Shown piece after piece: positions 36,801-48,700 of a stretch of DNA of 64,000 nt. The number at the start of each line of letters is the position of its first letter. The stretch's first letter is position 1. The notes under the pieces are model-generated. The model had not been told where the DNA came from, ran no database searches, and saw nothing but the letters and a program-made list of their open reading frames with translations. Position numbers and translations under genes: made by a program. Source of the stretch: Pithys albifrons albifrons (taxonomy: Eukaryota > Chordata > Aves > Passeriformes > Thamnophilidae); contig NC_092474.1 of assembly GCF_047495875.1 (NCBI RefSeq), forward strand, positions 6,589,001 to 6,653,000, written 5' to 3'.

Positions 36801-38273
36801 CTCATGGCAGCTGCAAGCTCTGACATGTCCTCTGGGCTACACTTCTTATGGCACAGCAAGGCAAAGAAACTCCCAAACCATCCTGTCCCCAGAAGCAGCA
36901 CCCTGGGAACACAGGACACAGTGCAGCTCTGTGCAGGGTGACCCACCACACACCCCATCCTGTGCTGGCTGCTCCTGACAGCAACGCCCCATTTGTGATA
37001 ACCACACCAGCAGCTGGAGCTGGAGGAACTGGGGGCAGCTGGTGTAGTGGCTGTTCCTTCAGCGTTGGGCATGAAAACGCACAGGCGAGTTCAGGCTCAG
37101 TTCAGGCCTCAGGAACAAGACACGTTTGCTCTGCAAGGCCTTTCCCTGCTGTGCAGGTCACAGAGAGCCAACACGAAGCCACAGCGGGTTCTCCCTTGCA
37201 GCCGAGCCGAGCACTCACCTTGAAGGCGCTCTCGGACTCCATGGAGAGCAGGTCCCCGTCGAAGGGGATGAGGTCCAGGCTGTACTGCTCGCGGTGGATG
37301 AAGGAGCCCAGCACGCCCTGCTCCTTCAGCCACTGCTCGCACAGCAGGCTGCGGCGTGGCACGAACAGGATGTGGAAATCCCTCTGCGGGGAGCGGCCTC
37401 TGTCCTCCCTGCAAGAGCCACAGCAGGGGCACTGCACTGGGGCAGCACCGCAGCCCCCAGCTCTGCTTGGCAGTGCCCAGGATGGATGCACGGGCCGGCA
37501 GCACGGGCAAGCACACCCAGCTGTTTGCAGTTCCCAGAAGGGGCATCAATCCCAGCACGACTCATTCCAGCTGATTAGAAGGGGGAGGAGTGGACCCTCT
37601 GCCTGGCAGCCAAAATGAAGCCCCCCTCCTGCACCCAACTTGAGCCCTCCAAGCAGCTGCACTGCAGTTTGGTGTCTGCACGCAGGTCCTTGTTCCCTGC
37701 CCAGGTGTAACAAACCACACCTGTCTCTGTTCTGGTGGCCTGACACCATCTGTCCTGCCCTGCCCTGCCCTGCCGGCGCCCGCGGTACCTGAGCACGTTG
37801 TCCGTGATAATGTCCATCAGCTCCAGCTTGGGCCTGACGAAGAAGATGATGTTCTTGACGTCGGCCGGGGGCAGCCGGCCCGGCTTGAGCGTGAACATCT
37901 TCTCCACCTCATGTTCCTGTGGTGGCACGGGCGTCACCCGAGTGCGGTGACATCCGAGAGCCTCCCCCGGCCCGGCCGACGCTTACCTTGAGCAGCGAGT
38001 ACTGCGCGATCAGCCCGAAGGGCCCCGTCAGGTACTCGTCCCACACGATGGCCTGCGGGAGGGACGGCGGGGTCAGCCCGGCCCAGTGCCCTGCCCCGGC
38101 ACCGCCGCGATCCCGCCATGGCCCCTCCATGCCCCTGGGCCCCCTCGCTCCCCCCGGCCCGGCGCTCCCACCTTGGACCCCGCGCACTTGTCGAGGAACT
38201 CGCGCAGCTCCCGCCGTCCCGCCTCCCGCAGCGCCGTCAGGTTCACCCGGCCCGAGCTCAGGTGAGCCGCCAT
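30887..38273 (-). CDS. VPS33A: VPS33A, Sec1/Munc18-like HOPS/CORVET subunit
   Basis: SM-family protein that chaperones SNARE assembly in the HOPS and CORVET tethering complexes for endosome-lysosome fusion. Thirteen coding exons: 38273-38172, 38052-37987, 37916-37789, 37408-37219, 36517-36401, 36017-35843, 35138-34945, 33282-33156, 32972-32905, 32464-32327, 31989-31852, 31693-31525, 31080-30887. All phases agree; 601 aa (human 596). Landmarks in order: [128 protein letters not shown] ([13 protein letters not shown]), [38 protein letters not shown]. The C-terminus EKLEPAPF is a few residues longer than human EKPF. The promoter is CpG-rich and the start is the ATG opening the conserved N-terminus. 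Confidence 0.96.
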
Positions 38274-38340
38274 GGCAGCCCCGCACGGCACTGCGCAGGC
38301 GCGCAGGGACCGCCCCGCCCCGCGAGGGGAGGGACGGACA
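37740..38340 (-). promoter_or_regulatory. CpG island over VPS33A 5' end
   Basis: CpG-dense stretch spanning VPS33A exons 1-3 and upstream sequence. Typical housekeeping promoter; no TATA box seen. Confidence 0.6.
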
Positions 38341-38524
38341 GAGGGACAGGGAGGGACGGACAGACAGGGAGGGAGCGACTCTGTGTGTGTCTATGCGGGA
38401 GCAGCTCTATGTGCATTTATGTTTGTTAATATGGGACTCATCTATCAGCGTGGCGGCGAGAGCACCGCGGAGCGGGTTCGCTCCCTGTGCTCGGCACCCC
38501 GAGGGCTGTGCCCAGTCCTGTGCC

Positions 38525-38948
38525 CTTCAATCCAGGGCACTGAGGGGCTGGAACGTGTGCAGGGAAAAGGGAACGGAGCTGGGAAGGGGCTGGAGCAGCA
38601 GGAGTGGCTGAGCGAGCTGGGGGGACTCAGCTGGAGAAAAGGAGGCTCAGGGGGACCTTCTGGCTCTGCAATCCCTGCCAGGAGGGGGAACAGGGGCAGG
38701 AGGAGAGGGAATGGCCTCAGGCTGGGCCAGGGCAGGGGCAGGTGGGACATCAGGAGGAATTTCTCCATGGAAAGGGTGGTCAGGCATTGGAAGGGGCTGC
38801 CCAGGGAGGTTTGAAGTGCCCATCCCTGGAGGTGTCCAAGACTGGACGGGCACTCAGTGCCGTGGTCTGGGGGACAAGGTGGGGTTGGGTCACAGGTTGG
38901 ACTCGATGATCTCAGGGGGGCTTTTCCAACCCAGTGGATTCTGGGATT
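38525..38948 (+). mobile_element. CR1 LINE 3' fragment
   Basis: Contains the CR1 landmarks TGGAGCAGCAGGAGTGGCTG, GGACATCAGGAGGAATTTCT, GGCATTGGAAGGGGCTGCCC, CCATCCCTGGAGGTGTCCAA, TTGGACTCGATGATCTCAGG and CTTTTCCAACCCA. The tail is a degenerate GGATTCTGGGATT. It sits in the space between VPS33A and CLIP1. Confidence 0.92.
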
Positions 38949-39049
38949 AGCAGTCCAGCCCCCGAGCACAACTGAGCCCACACAGAGCCCTTGGCACTCC
39001 TACAGAACAGGTAGGAAAGAAAACACACTTTGGGTTTTTTTCCAAAATA

Positions 39050-39721
39050 TAACTTTAATATACATATGCATATATACACACACACCACACACTCACTATA
39101 TAGAAGCTGAAAGAATGCAAACCAGGGATGTCCCACAGACTGTTCCAGGTGTGCACAGCAAAAGAATTTCAACCCCCCCCAGCAGCTCCAGCCCCTCCTT
39201 ACCTGTGCTGGGTCTCCACATCTCACACCAAACACAACCCAGAGCTCACAGCACAGTCAATGGAGTAAATGGAAATAAAGATGAAATATTTCTCAACTCA
39301 GTCCAGTGTCAAAAAAAAAAGCTTAAAAATCTAAATGTACAAATTCAGCTTAAAATGGTTTAGTGCAAATATGAAAATTAACATCATATTTTTAAGGTAT
39401 TTAAATAAGCTTTAATATAACTCTAGTGCTTCATTCCTATACATGTTTTCCCACTGACAGGTGTGACAGCACGGGGGCATTTCCTGTTCAGGGAGGGACA
39501 AACCCAAAACCTGGGAAAAAACAGCATAAAGTCACTTGTTAATCTTTTATTTACCTTCCTCTGAAGTTTGTTAAAAAGGGACAGGGGTTATTTATTAGCG
39601 GAGGAGCAAAGCACAGCTCCGCTCGCTGCCCGCGGGGCGGGGGGGCAGCGCCGCCGTCCCTGCCCCGGACATTCAGCACAGCCGCGGGGGCCGGAGGGGC
39701 CGGGCCGGCCCTGCGCCGCCA
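39050..39721 (-). other. CLIP1 3' UTR region
   Basis: Follows the CLIP1 stop on the minus strand. Candidate poly(A) signals on the minus strand are at 39596-39591 and 39551-39546 (AATAAA) and 39059-39054 (ATTAAA). Which is used cannot be decided from sequence. A short (CA)n/AT repeat lies at 39058-39095. Confidence 0.45.
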
Positions 39722-42700
39722 TCAGAAGGTCTCGTCGTCGTTGCACTCCGCCGTCCAGTGGCCGAACACCTCGCACGTGTCGCAGTAGGGCCGCTCCTCG
39801 CGCCGGCTCCCGTGGTGTGCCGAGTGCGGCGGCTCCTCCAGCGCCTGAGCCTGCGTCGGGCAGTCCTCGGTGTCGTGCAGGTCGAAGCAGCCGCAGATGT
39901 CGCAGAACAGGCGCGGCTTCTTCTTGGACAGGCTCTCCTCCTCGCTGCAAGGGCGGCACAGGTCAGTGGGACAGGTCAGTGCGACGGGCGCTCGCACGGC
40001 CCTGCCCTGCACTGGGAGCTCCTGGGATTGCTGAGGCCGAGGAACCTCCACAGAGCTCCAGAACATCAGTGCAACCCCCTCTGAAGCTCCGTCTGCTGCA
40101 CCACCCTGCAAACCCCTGCAATCCCTTACACTGTAACACTGACTAAACAAACCACCCTCTCTGTGCAAGCATTTGCACAAATGCATTCAAAAGAGAAACA
40201 CAAGTTCACTGGTTTCGCTTTTCCCTGGAGAGATCTGAAGTCACAACGTATCAAACAGCTTTCAGGTCTGTTTCTCTGGACTACTCTGTTTAGTTGTATT
40301 TCTCTCCCCATCTCAGTGCAGCTACAACCCCTTGAAAGCAAAGACTACCTGGAAAGGGCTGATTCACCTACTCTGACAACAAACATGTCGCAGTAAGTCA
40401 GCGTTTGTGACCAATAACTACAGAGAATCAGGAACACCCCAGTGCACAAAGAAGGTTGGATTCAACCACTGAACTCCAGAGAAAGCTCTTTTTGTCCCTC
40501 CTGAGGGCTGAGATGAGGCTGGTGCAGCTCCCCACCCAATTCTACCAACAGTTCCAAGACATGAGCCCGGATTCCCTCTGGGATTTATACCTGTCATAGT
40601 TATTTATCTCCTCGTCGTTGCCATTGAGGGCAGCTTCACACATTCTTTGTATCTTCAGGTTCAATTCCTCATTTCTCCTTTGCAGATCCACTATCACTGA
40701 ATTCAGGAAGTCGATCTGGGAAAGCCAAAGACAAGGACAGTCAGAGGGGCAGGGGGTGCAGCACTGCTGGGGGCAGCCAAGGAGCACTTGGCAATCAACA
40801 GTGGAGGGAATAAAGGAAGCCAAGAAACAGAACCAACCTCGCCCTGGTGGCAGGAAGGGTTGTCATCAGCAGGTGAATTCAGAGAGGCAGAAAACCAGGA
40901 AAAGATTGGTGGTTAGTGAATGTTCATGACACTCCTATCACTGCACAACTAGGAAGGGCACTTATTCACTGTTACTGACATTAGTGATCTAACAAGGATT
41001 TCATAATGAGCAGAAGGTGATTCCATTCTAACCATCTTTTCTGTGTTTTTGTTGGCACAGGCCCCTGTAGCACAGAAGCACTTCCCATGGTCCCTGGAAT
41101 GATCATACTCTGAATCACATTCTTCCTGGTCCCAAGCAGGTGCCAGCTGAGCACCTGCCCTCTCCATGGCTGCCAACCCTCCTGTGGACTCAAGTTCTGC
41201 AGTTACAAAGAAGCCAAGCCCAACATTTTCAACTGCAGGGGCTCAGAAGGAGCCTGGAGGCTCAGGGAGCCCATTTCTCCAGTTTGGCAAGCACCAGGTT
41301 CAGGAGGGCCACACCTTTCCCTCATTCACACTGGAGAAACTCTTGGAGAAGGCCAGGGAGTGGCGAGTTGCTCTGCTGGGCTGTACCTCACTGACAGGTC
41401 ACACTTGGCCACCCTTTCCTTGCTTCCTCACACTCCCAATCTGAACTGTTCCCCCCACACCACTCACCACTTGATTCTTTGTATTTACTGCCATTAACAT
41501 TTCCCTTCAGAAGCTACAAAACAAATCTGCCAGTTAAAACCCTGTCTGACAGAACCTGATAGGAACTGTCTTAGAAGTATTTCCCTGTCCTGCAGCCACA
41601 CTGCTGGTTCAGCATCTCCTGCCACATCCAGTACCTGCTTCTCTCTCGCAATCTCCTCCTGAAGCAGAGTAGCAGCATCACCTTTGAAGAAAACCAGACA
41701 AGGTACAATGTGACACGTGGGATGGCTCAGTCAGAGAGAAACAATGTCAGGCTGGTCTCAACCTCCCAGCTGAAGGCACAGACAGTGCAGGGTTTGCTGT
41801 ACCTGAGGGGCTCATGACAGTTAAAGGCTGCTCATTGTTTTCCTTGAGTTTTTGCTCCAAGTTCTTCACCTTTTCCTCCAGTTTCAGTTTGTCAGACTCC
41901 AGGGACTTCACCACTGACTGCAGCGTTTTGGCAGAAGCGTTTTCCCCGCGGAGCACCGTGATCTGTAGGAGGGATTGGAGAGGGCTTGGGCCCCCCAGCA
42001 CAGCCAGGGCAGCACAGCCCACCCCTCACAGCCAGGGCTAATACTGTGCCAGGAGTCCCCTGACCAGCACAGGTATCCAAAGACTTAATGCCAAGGTTTG
42101 ATGATGCCACATTGAAGAACAATCAGCCAGCACACAAAGCCTCTGCCTGTAACTCACAATCAGGAATCAACCACTGTTCCTCATTTACCTCATGTCTGAG
42201 TTTTTCCAGTTCCTCATCTTTTTGTGTGATCAAGGCACTAGTAACATTGATGGACTTCTGTAAAGACGCTCTCTCTTCATCAATTTCTTTTTTTAAAGTT
42301 GATTCTCTAAAAGAAAACCAAATACAACCAGAAATCACCTAATGAATGGATAACTGTAGTGGCCTAAAGTAGCTTCATTTAATTTCAAGTATTAAACTAC
42401 TGTAAGAAGTGGTTCTTAAAAAACAAATTACAATTGTGTACTTGACTAAGGTTTTACATATGTATAAACATTTCAGATGTTACAACTGTGGAAACAAAGC
42501 AAAAACTTTACCTAGGTAGTACATGCCAGAATCTGCATAGCACCGTATCCGTTTGAATTTAAAGGAGCAAGTTAACAGACTGGGGAGATACAGGATAAAC
42601 AAACATGTTGCACAACGTTCCACAAAACCTGACTGCAGTTTTGTTACTTCTTGAGAATCATTAACCAGCAACAAAACAGGCATGCAAAGCTCATTGTGCA

Positions 42701-45700
42701 AGTTGTCATGCAAAGCATGGATGAGGCTGGAAATATCAGCTGGTCCTCACTAAGTTCCACAGTGACGTCATCATTTCCTGCACAAGGACTTGGGGCGTTT
42801 CTGTGCCTTTAACAACTGCAGTCTCAGCCCAAACCCACGTGGGATTTGCTTTACTTCATGGGAGAAGGGTTAAACAGGAATCCTCCAAGGCAGGCACAGC
42901 CCCCTTCTGTGTAGGTATGTCCAGTTTTCCCAACCTTTTCCATGGATCTAACAGAGATACAGCTCTGTGACAATTCCTGCCCTAAGGCACCACAGCTGTG
43001 ACATCCTCACACTGGTGCAAGCTGACAGTGCACATGGATGAGTAACTCTCCTCTGATGTGAGGAGCACTGCTACAAAACTCCTTACAAACTGAAAAATTT
43101 TGGTAAAAAAAACAAACCAAAAGTTCATTCCAACACCGTTTCCTTTTCTCCAGGAGAAACTTGCATTTCAGCATAGCCAGCAGTGCCCCGGGGGTTCCAA
43201 ACCACACTGCGCTCTCCAGGACTGCCCAGGGAGCAGGATGTGTGTGTGAGGGTGCCCAGGGAGCAGGATGTGTGTGTGAGGATGCCCAGGGAGCAGGATG
43301 TGTGTGTGAGGATGCCCAGGATCTCTGTGTGAGGATGCCCAGGGAGCAGGATGTGTGTGTGAGGGTGCCCAGGGAGCAGGATGTGTGTGTGAGGATGCCC
43401 AGGGAGCAGATGTGTGTGTGAGGGTGCCCAGGGAGCAGGATGTGTGTGTGAGGGTGCCCAGGGAGCAGGATGTGTGTGTGAGGGTGCCCAGGATCTCTGT
43501 GTGAGGATGCCCAGGGCAGCCACCACGTTGAAATGGCAAAGTTTTCATCTCTACAATATCTACAGTTAGTGAGAGCCACGATACCCAGACCATGAAACAC
43601 AACAAACCTCCCCAATGCAGGGCAAGGGGAGCTCAGCAATGGGAGCACAATCAATGCAATTCCTTCATTGTTCAGATTGTACTCAGGAATGGAAGCAGCA
43701 AGTGGAGAATCTGGGGTTTAGAAAAGCTGAGGCAGCTCCAAACAAGAACCAAAAGGCTGATTTGGTTCTGGTTCATTTGGCTTTGGTGTCTTTTCACTTT
43801 GAGAGAATCAATAGGAGCAGAAACACAACAACTGGCAGACTGAGTGGTGATCTTGCCTTCAAATCCAAGGTATAATCCATTAATAGAACCCACCGGGGCC
43901 CTGATGTGCCAGGTCCCCTCTGCCACCCCTGAGGCAGCAAAGCCCTAAACGAGGACAGCCCTGTCCGTGACCTGCAGCAGAACCCCCAGTGCTCCAGCCT
44001 GACCCCAGGGCTGGGCTGGGCTGGTGCTGGTGCTGGTGCTCAGGGGCTGTAGGAGGGCAGGGGCAGAGCCCACAGACTGGGCTGGTGCTCAGGGGCTGTG
44101 GGAGGGCAGAGCCCAGGGCTCGGCTGGTGCTCAGGAGTTTGTGGGTTTACCACTGTTTGCCCTTGGTCAGATCTATTTGTGCCTATTTTGGCACAAATGG
44201 GTTAAATTTGCCATTTATTGGGCCCTGAGGTGGCTGAAAAAGGCAAACAGTTTGGAAGGGTGGAAATAAGATGTTTACAAACTCCATCCAGGAGTCCCCA
44301 ATAATAAAACAGGAGGGGAGGGAAACAAGAGAAGAGGGGAGAAAACAGGAGGGGAAGAAGGTCCCTGTGCTGGAGCTTTGTTTTTCCCTTTCCCAGTTCC
44401 CAAAAATGCTGGAAGTGCAGAAGCACAGCTGGAGCAGTGCCTGGCACTGCCCTCTGCTCCAGAGGGGGGAGCACAGTCCCTGCCAGTGCCAGCTGGGGCT
44501 GAGTGTGCAGGGCAGTCAGGGAGGGGAAGGGAAACAACTGAGCTTGCAAGGAAAATCTTCTGGAAACCTTATTTTATTAGAAAAAAAAACACCTGATTTT
44601 GGCGAATTTAAACATTTTTCCTGCCAATTCCAGTCCAGAACATCCACTTGGCAGCAAAGAGGTAAAGAAAACCAATAAAAATGACTTTTTCATTGCAGGT
44701 GCCACTTTAAAACTGCACTTTCTTGAGGAGGTTCTGAACAGTGTGTGGAAGTTGTGGGGGACAGGGGTTGGTTTTGTTTAAACATTACAAAAATCACCCA
44801 GATTCTTCCCTTACTACAAAAATAAGAAATTCTAAGAATGAAGCAAATACCTTAAAGTGCTACTGGGAAAGCTTTAAAAATGCAAGATAACAAGAACCAC
44901 ATGTTAGAAACGTGGAGTAGAAATGCAAAATACTGTAAGGAAGAATGAAGTTTGCACCAAGGGGCTTCTTTGTTTTGGTAAAAAATATATTTTTTTTTCA
45001 TAATACATGTATATATAGCTGAGTGTTTTACAAAACAAAAGCAAGACACCAAGGGACAAAGGCAGCCAAAATATGTACAACAACTTTACTTAAAAAAAAA
45101 ATTATTTATTGTAACGTGGATAGACTTTCTTGAGTCTTACCATTAAAGACACACAGATATAGCAAGGGAAGCAAGGGCAGGAAAGGGAGAGAGAGGAATG
45201 AGATGAGTATCGAGAAATAGCGAAGCTCAAAGACAGTCAGACATCAACCCCCAGTGAGCCCAAGGGCTGAGGACACAGAACCCCTCAGGGCACAGACACC
45301 ACAGGGCTGCCACTCCCAGCTGGGCTCCTGACACAGGGGGATGCCACAATGAGGGGAGAGAATTCCTGGGGGTGGGAGGGAGGTGTGAAAACCACCACTA
45401 GAGATGTGACCTGACTGGAACACAAAGATGGCTCTGGGTCACCTCAAGTTCCTCAGACATAAGGAGGAAACCATCACTCCTCTTATAACCAACTTCAGTG
45501 GAATTGGGCAGTTGAGACTTTTTTGGTTATTTTTGTGCAATTAGCTCTTTCTTAAGCCATTTTTTGTGAGCAACTGATGCCACGTGCTGGCCTGTGCTGA
45601 CCCCCAGTGCCTGCACTGGGAGGCTGTTCCTGGGACTGTTCCTGTTCCTCCTTTCACCCTTTATTGCAGTTTATTCAACACCGCTGAGCAATGGCACGAA

Positions 45701-48700
45701 CTTGGGCATCTCCATGTAACCCACTGAGGGTAAAACTCCCTGCAATGATTCCTGAATTGTCTGGATTATTTCAGGCAACTGAGTAAAAACAGGAGAAGGG
45801 AGGTCAGAGCCACAGACCTTCTTTTTTAGAACTTACTAAAGAGTTTGTCTTTTAAAATGTTCTCTGTGAAACAGAACTGCTGGGAAGTTCTGAATGGCCC
45901 TTGGTCCCCACTCTGTCCTCCCTCTGCTCACACAACTTCCAGGAGTTACACCATTTAAAACACATTCCAAATGTGTCAAATAACAGGCTGGTGATGGACC
46001 AGCAGGGTCAGCTCCTCACTGGCCTCTCTGGTGCTGCTGGTCCCACCCTGACATTCCCTGGGGAAGCACCAGGCTGGGAAGCAGCCCAAGTGTGCCTGCT
46101 GTCCTGCAGGGCAGGGGGAGACCCTCCCAGAGGGCAATTAGGGAATAAAGGAGGGATCAGTGAGCACTGAGGCGCCAGGGATGTGCAGAATTATCCAAGT
46201 ACCACTCACTGTTCTTTGCTGTGCCCACTGTAAACCCAGGAAACTTAACAGGGGTTGGTTTGTTTTCCCTGGAACACTCGAGGTGTCATGGGGAGCCCTG
46301 TTGTTGTTGTTAAGGATTTATGTAACCGCTTTTGAAAGCCCCATTTTGCCCAAGGCACTTCCTTGGCCACTGCAGAGACAGTTCTGTACCTTGGGAGCAT
46401 TCCCTGACAGCAGCTTACAAAGGGATGCCCCATCCCCCTGACACATCTCCTGGGATGTGCAGCCAGTGCTGAATGAACTGCAATAACCCCCTGCCACAGC
46501 ACAGCCCCAGAGCAGCCAGTCAGTGCTGAGCAACTGCTGCTCCTTCCTCTTCCCCTTCCCTTCCCAGCAGCACCACTGCATTTGGCCACAATTCCTTTGG
46601 AACTCGAGGATTCACATCCACAAATAAGCTTTTATCAGAGCAGACCAAAACTAACACTGCCCTGGCCACTCAGGTCACAACCACCACAGGGTGGGAGGTG
46701 TGGAACTAAAGAGACACAATTCCAGCTCTAACCCAATGGGGGGACACCCTCAGCACTCCAGCCAGGACACCACAGGACACAACAGCTCTTGGCAGTGTTT
46801 GTGTGCCATGTTTTCTGTAGGACTGTGGGTTAAACACACAGCAGAATAACAACTTACCTCTTTTTCATCTCTAATAACTGGTTATTGAGTACTGATCTCT
46901 CCTCTTCCAGCTAAAACACAAGGACAAACAGGCTGCAGTTAATACTTGAGGGGTTGTTTCCTTAGTACAACATGTCAGAGCAACATGAGCACCATAAACA
47001 AACGTGGGAGAGGCCACGAAGCCCCCAGATCCTCAGAGGAACAGATTTCCTACTAGCACAGCCATGCACCCAAACACAGACTGCTCAGTGACCAGGAGGA
47101 TCAGCTGGGGAGGGGCCAGTACTGCTAAATAAAAGTAATTAACTCAAGCAGCCGTGAGCAGGGTGTGAGCCTCCTGTGCCTGCCATGCTGCTCAGCCCAG
47201 TGCTGGGGGTTCCTGGGTCTGCTGCTGTCCTGAGCTGGGCACCTGCACCCTGACCCGGGTCTGTTCCTGCACCCTCATTCAGAGATGAATTATTGATCCC
47301 CAGAGCTGCTGGTGTTTGTTACCACATCCCAGAGCTGGAACTCAGCAAGGCCACCCTTAAGCCCTGACAGCCAGCAAGGCCCTCACTGAAAATGTTGTTG
47401 TTGGAGGTTCTTGGGGCCCAAACTGCCCCAAGAAAATGGGTGTAGGAAATGCAAACCAAACCAAACAGCAAACCTGTAAAGCCCCACCACAGGAACACGG
47501 GGGCAACTGAAGAAATTAATTCCTTTTCAGGCCAAATAATTATTTTTCCCCATCTCCTCCTTTCTCCTTACTCAGTGGCCAAAGTCAGCAATTACTGCCC
47601 TGAGGATGTCTGCAGCAGAGCTCCCTGAGCACCATCTCGGGGGAGGTTCACAGTCTCTGGGGGGTTCACAAGCTCTCAGGGTTCATCCACAAGGTCAGCA
47701 AGACATGCATTTATAATGGGAACCTCAGAGCCCTGACAGCAGCTCCTGCTCTCCTACTGAGCGAATTCTTTCAGCACTTTGCAGATCCTCAGACCACACA
47801 GCGGCACAGAAGGAGTTAAACAAACTCCCATGAGCAGGCAGGTTGTGTGCCAGCCCCCAGCTCTCAGCTAAATGCAGCTCTCAGGGAGAAACCATCTCCT
47901 CCACATTTTCTGACAACTCCCCTCTCCCCTCCTGTGCTGCAGTGCTGCTGAAGCCTCCAGGTCTGGCATTAACAGGGATCATTTTGATGGGACTGACCAG
48001 AAACTTCATTGATATGAGAAACAAATACCAGGAAGGTGTAATAATGTAAATAATTCTTACAGCAAATCAAGATGTGTCTCTGAAGGCAAGTGCCCCCTGT
48101 CAGAGTGCAGAGCAGCCATGGCACTGTGGGGGCACAGTCAAGTCTTTCCTGCAGCCTAACCCAGTCACGCCCAGTTTCACCAGCAGCACCAAAGCACACC
48201 CTGAGTCCAAGAGTTTCTGTCTGCCCTCCAGACACCTGGTGTGCAGGTCCCTCTCCTCTCCCCCTGCTGTGGGGAATGGGACACACCTCCTGTCTATCAC
48301 ACCTTCCTGCTGTTTTTTGGAGATTTCTTTCCCTCCCCCAGCACTGGCTTTTCTCTGCAGTCTCGCTGTGCTCCAGGACTGGGAGTACAAACTTCTCTCC
48401 TCCCTTCAGTTCCTGGCTTGGCCGTGGAGAGATGTGTGATTTTGGTACAAAATATGAGAAAAGGAGAGTTTATAAAAGTAAAGGACAGGATGCTTGGGGA
48501 GTTGTACAGCTTCAAACCCCTTGGCTGAGGAGAGCCCAGGCCCAGTGACCCCCTGCTCTCCAGGACCCTCTGCCTCGCTCATCCCCTCTGAGCAGACCCC
48601 ACACACGGCTCCTAAAGGTGTCCCAGCTGAGCTGGGAGATCTTTCCACACTTTCTCCAAAGGACTTGCAGTGCCTGGGCAGGTCTGAGGCTCCCAAAATG

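Noticed and set aside
43007..43654. 215-codon minus frame with [10 protein letters not shown] repeats
   Set aside because: Translation of the 30-bp minisatellite.
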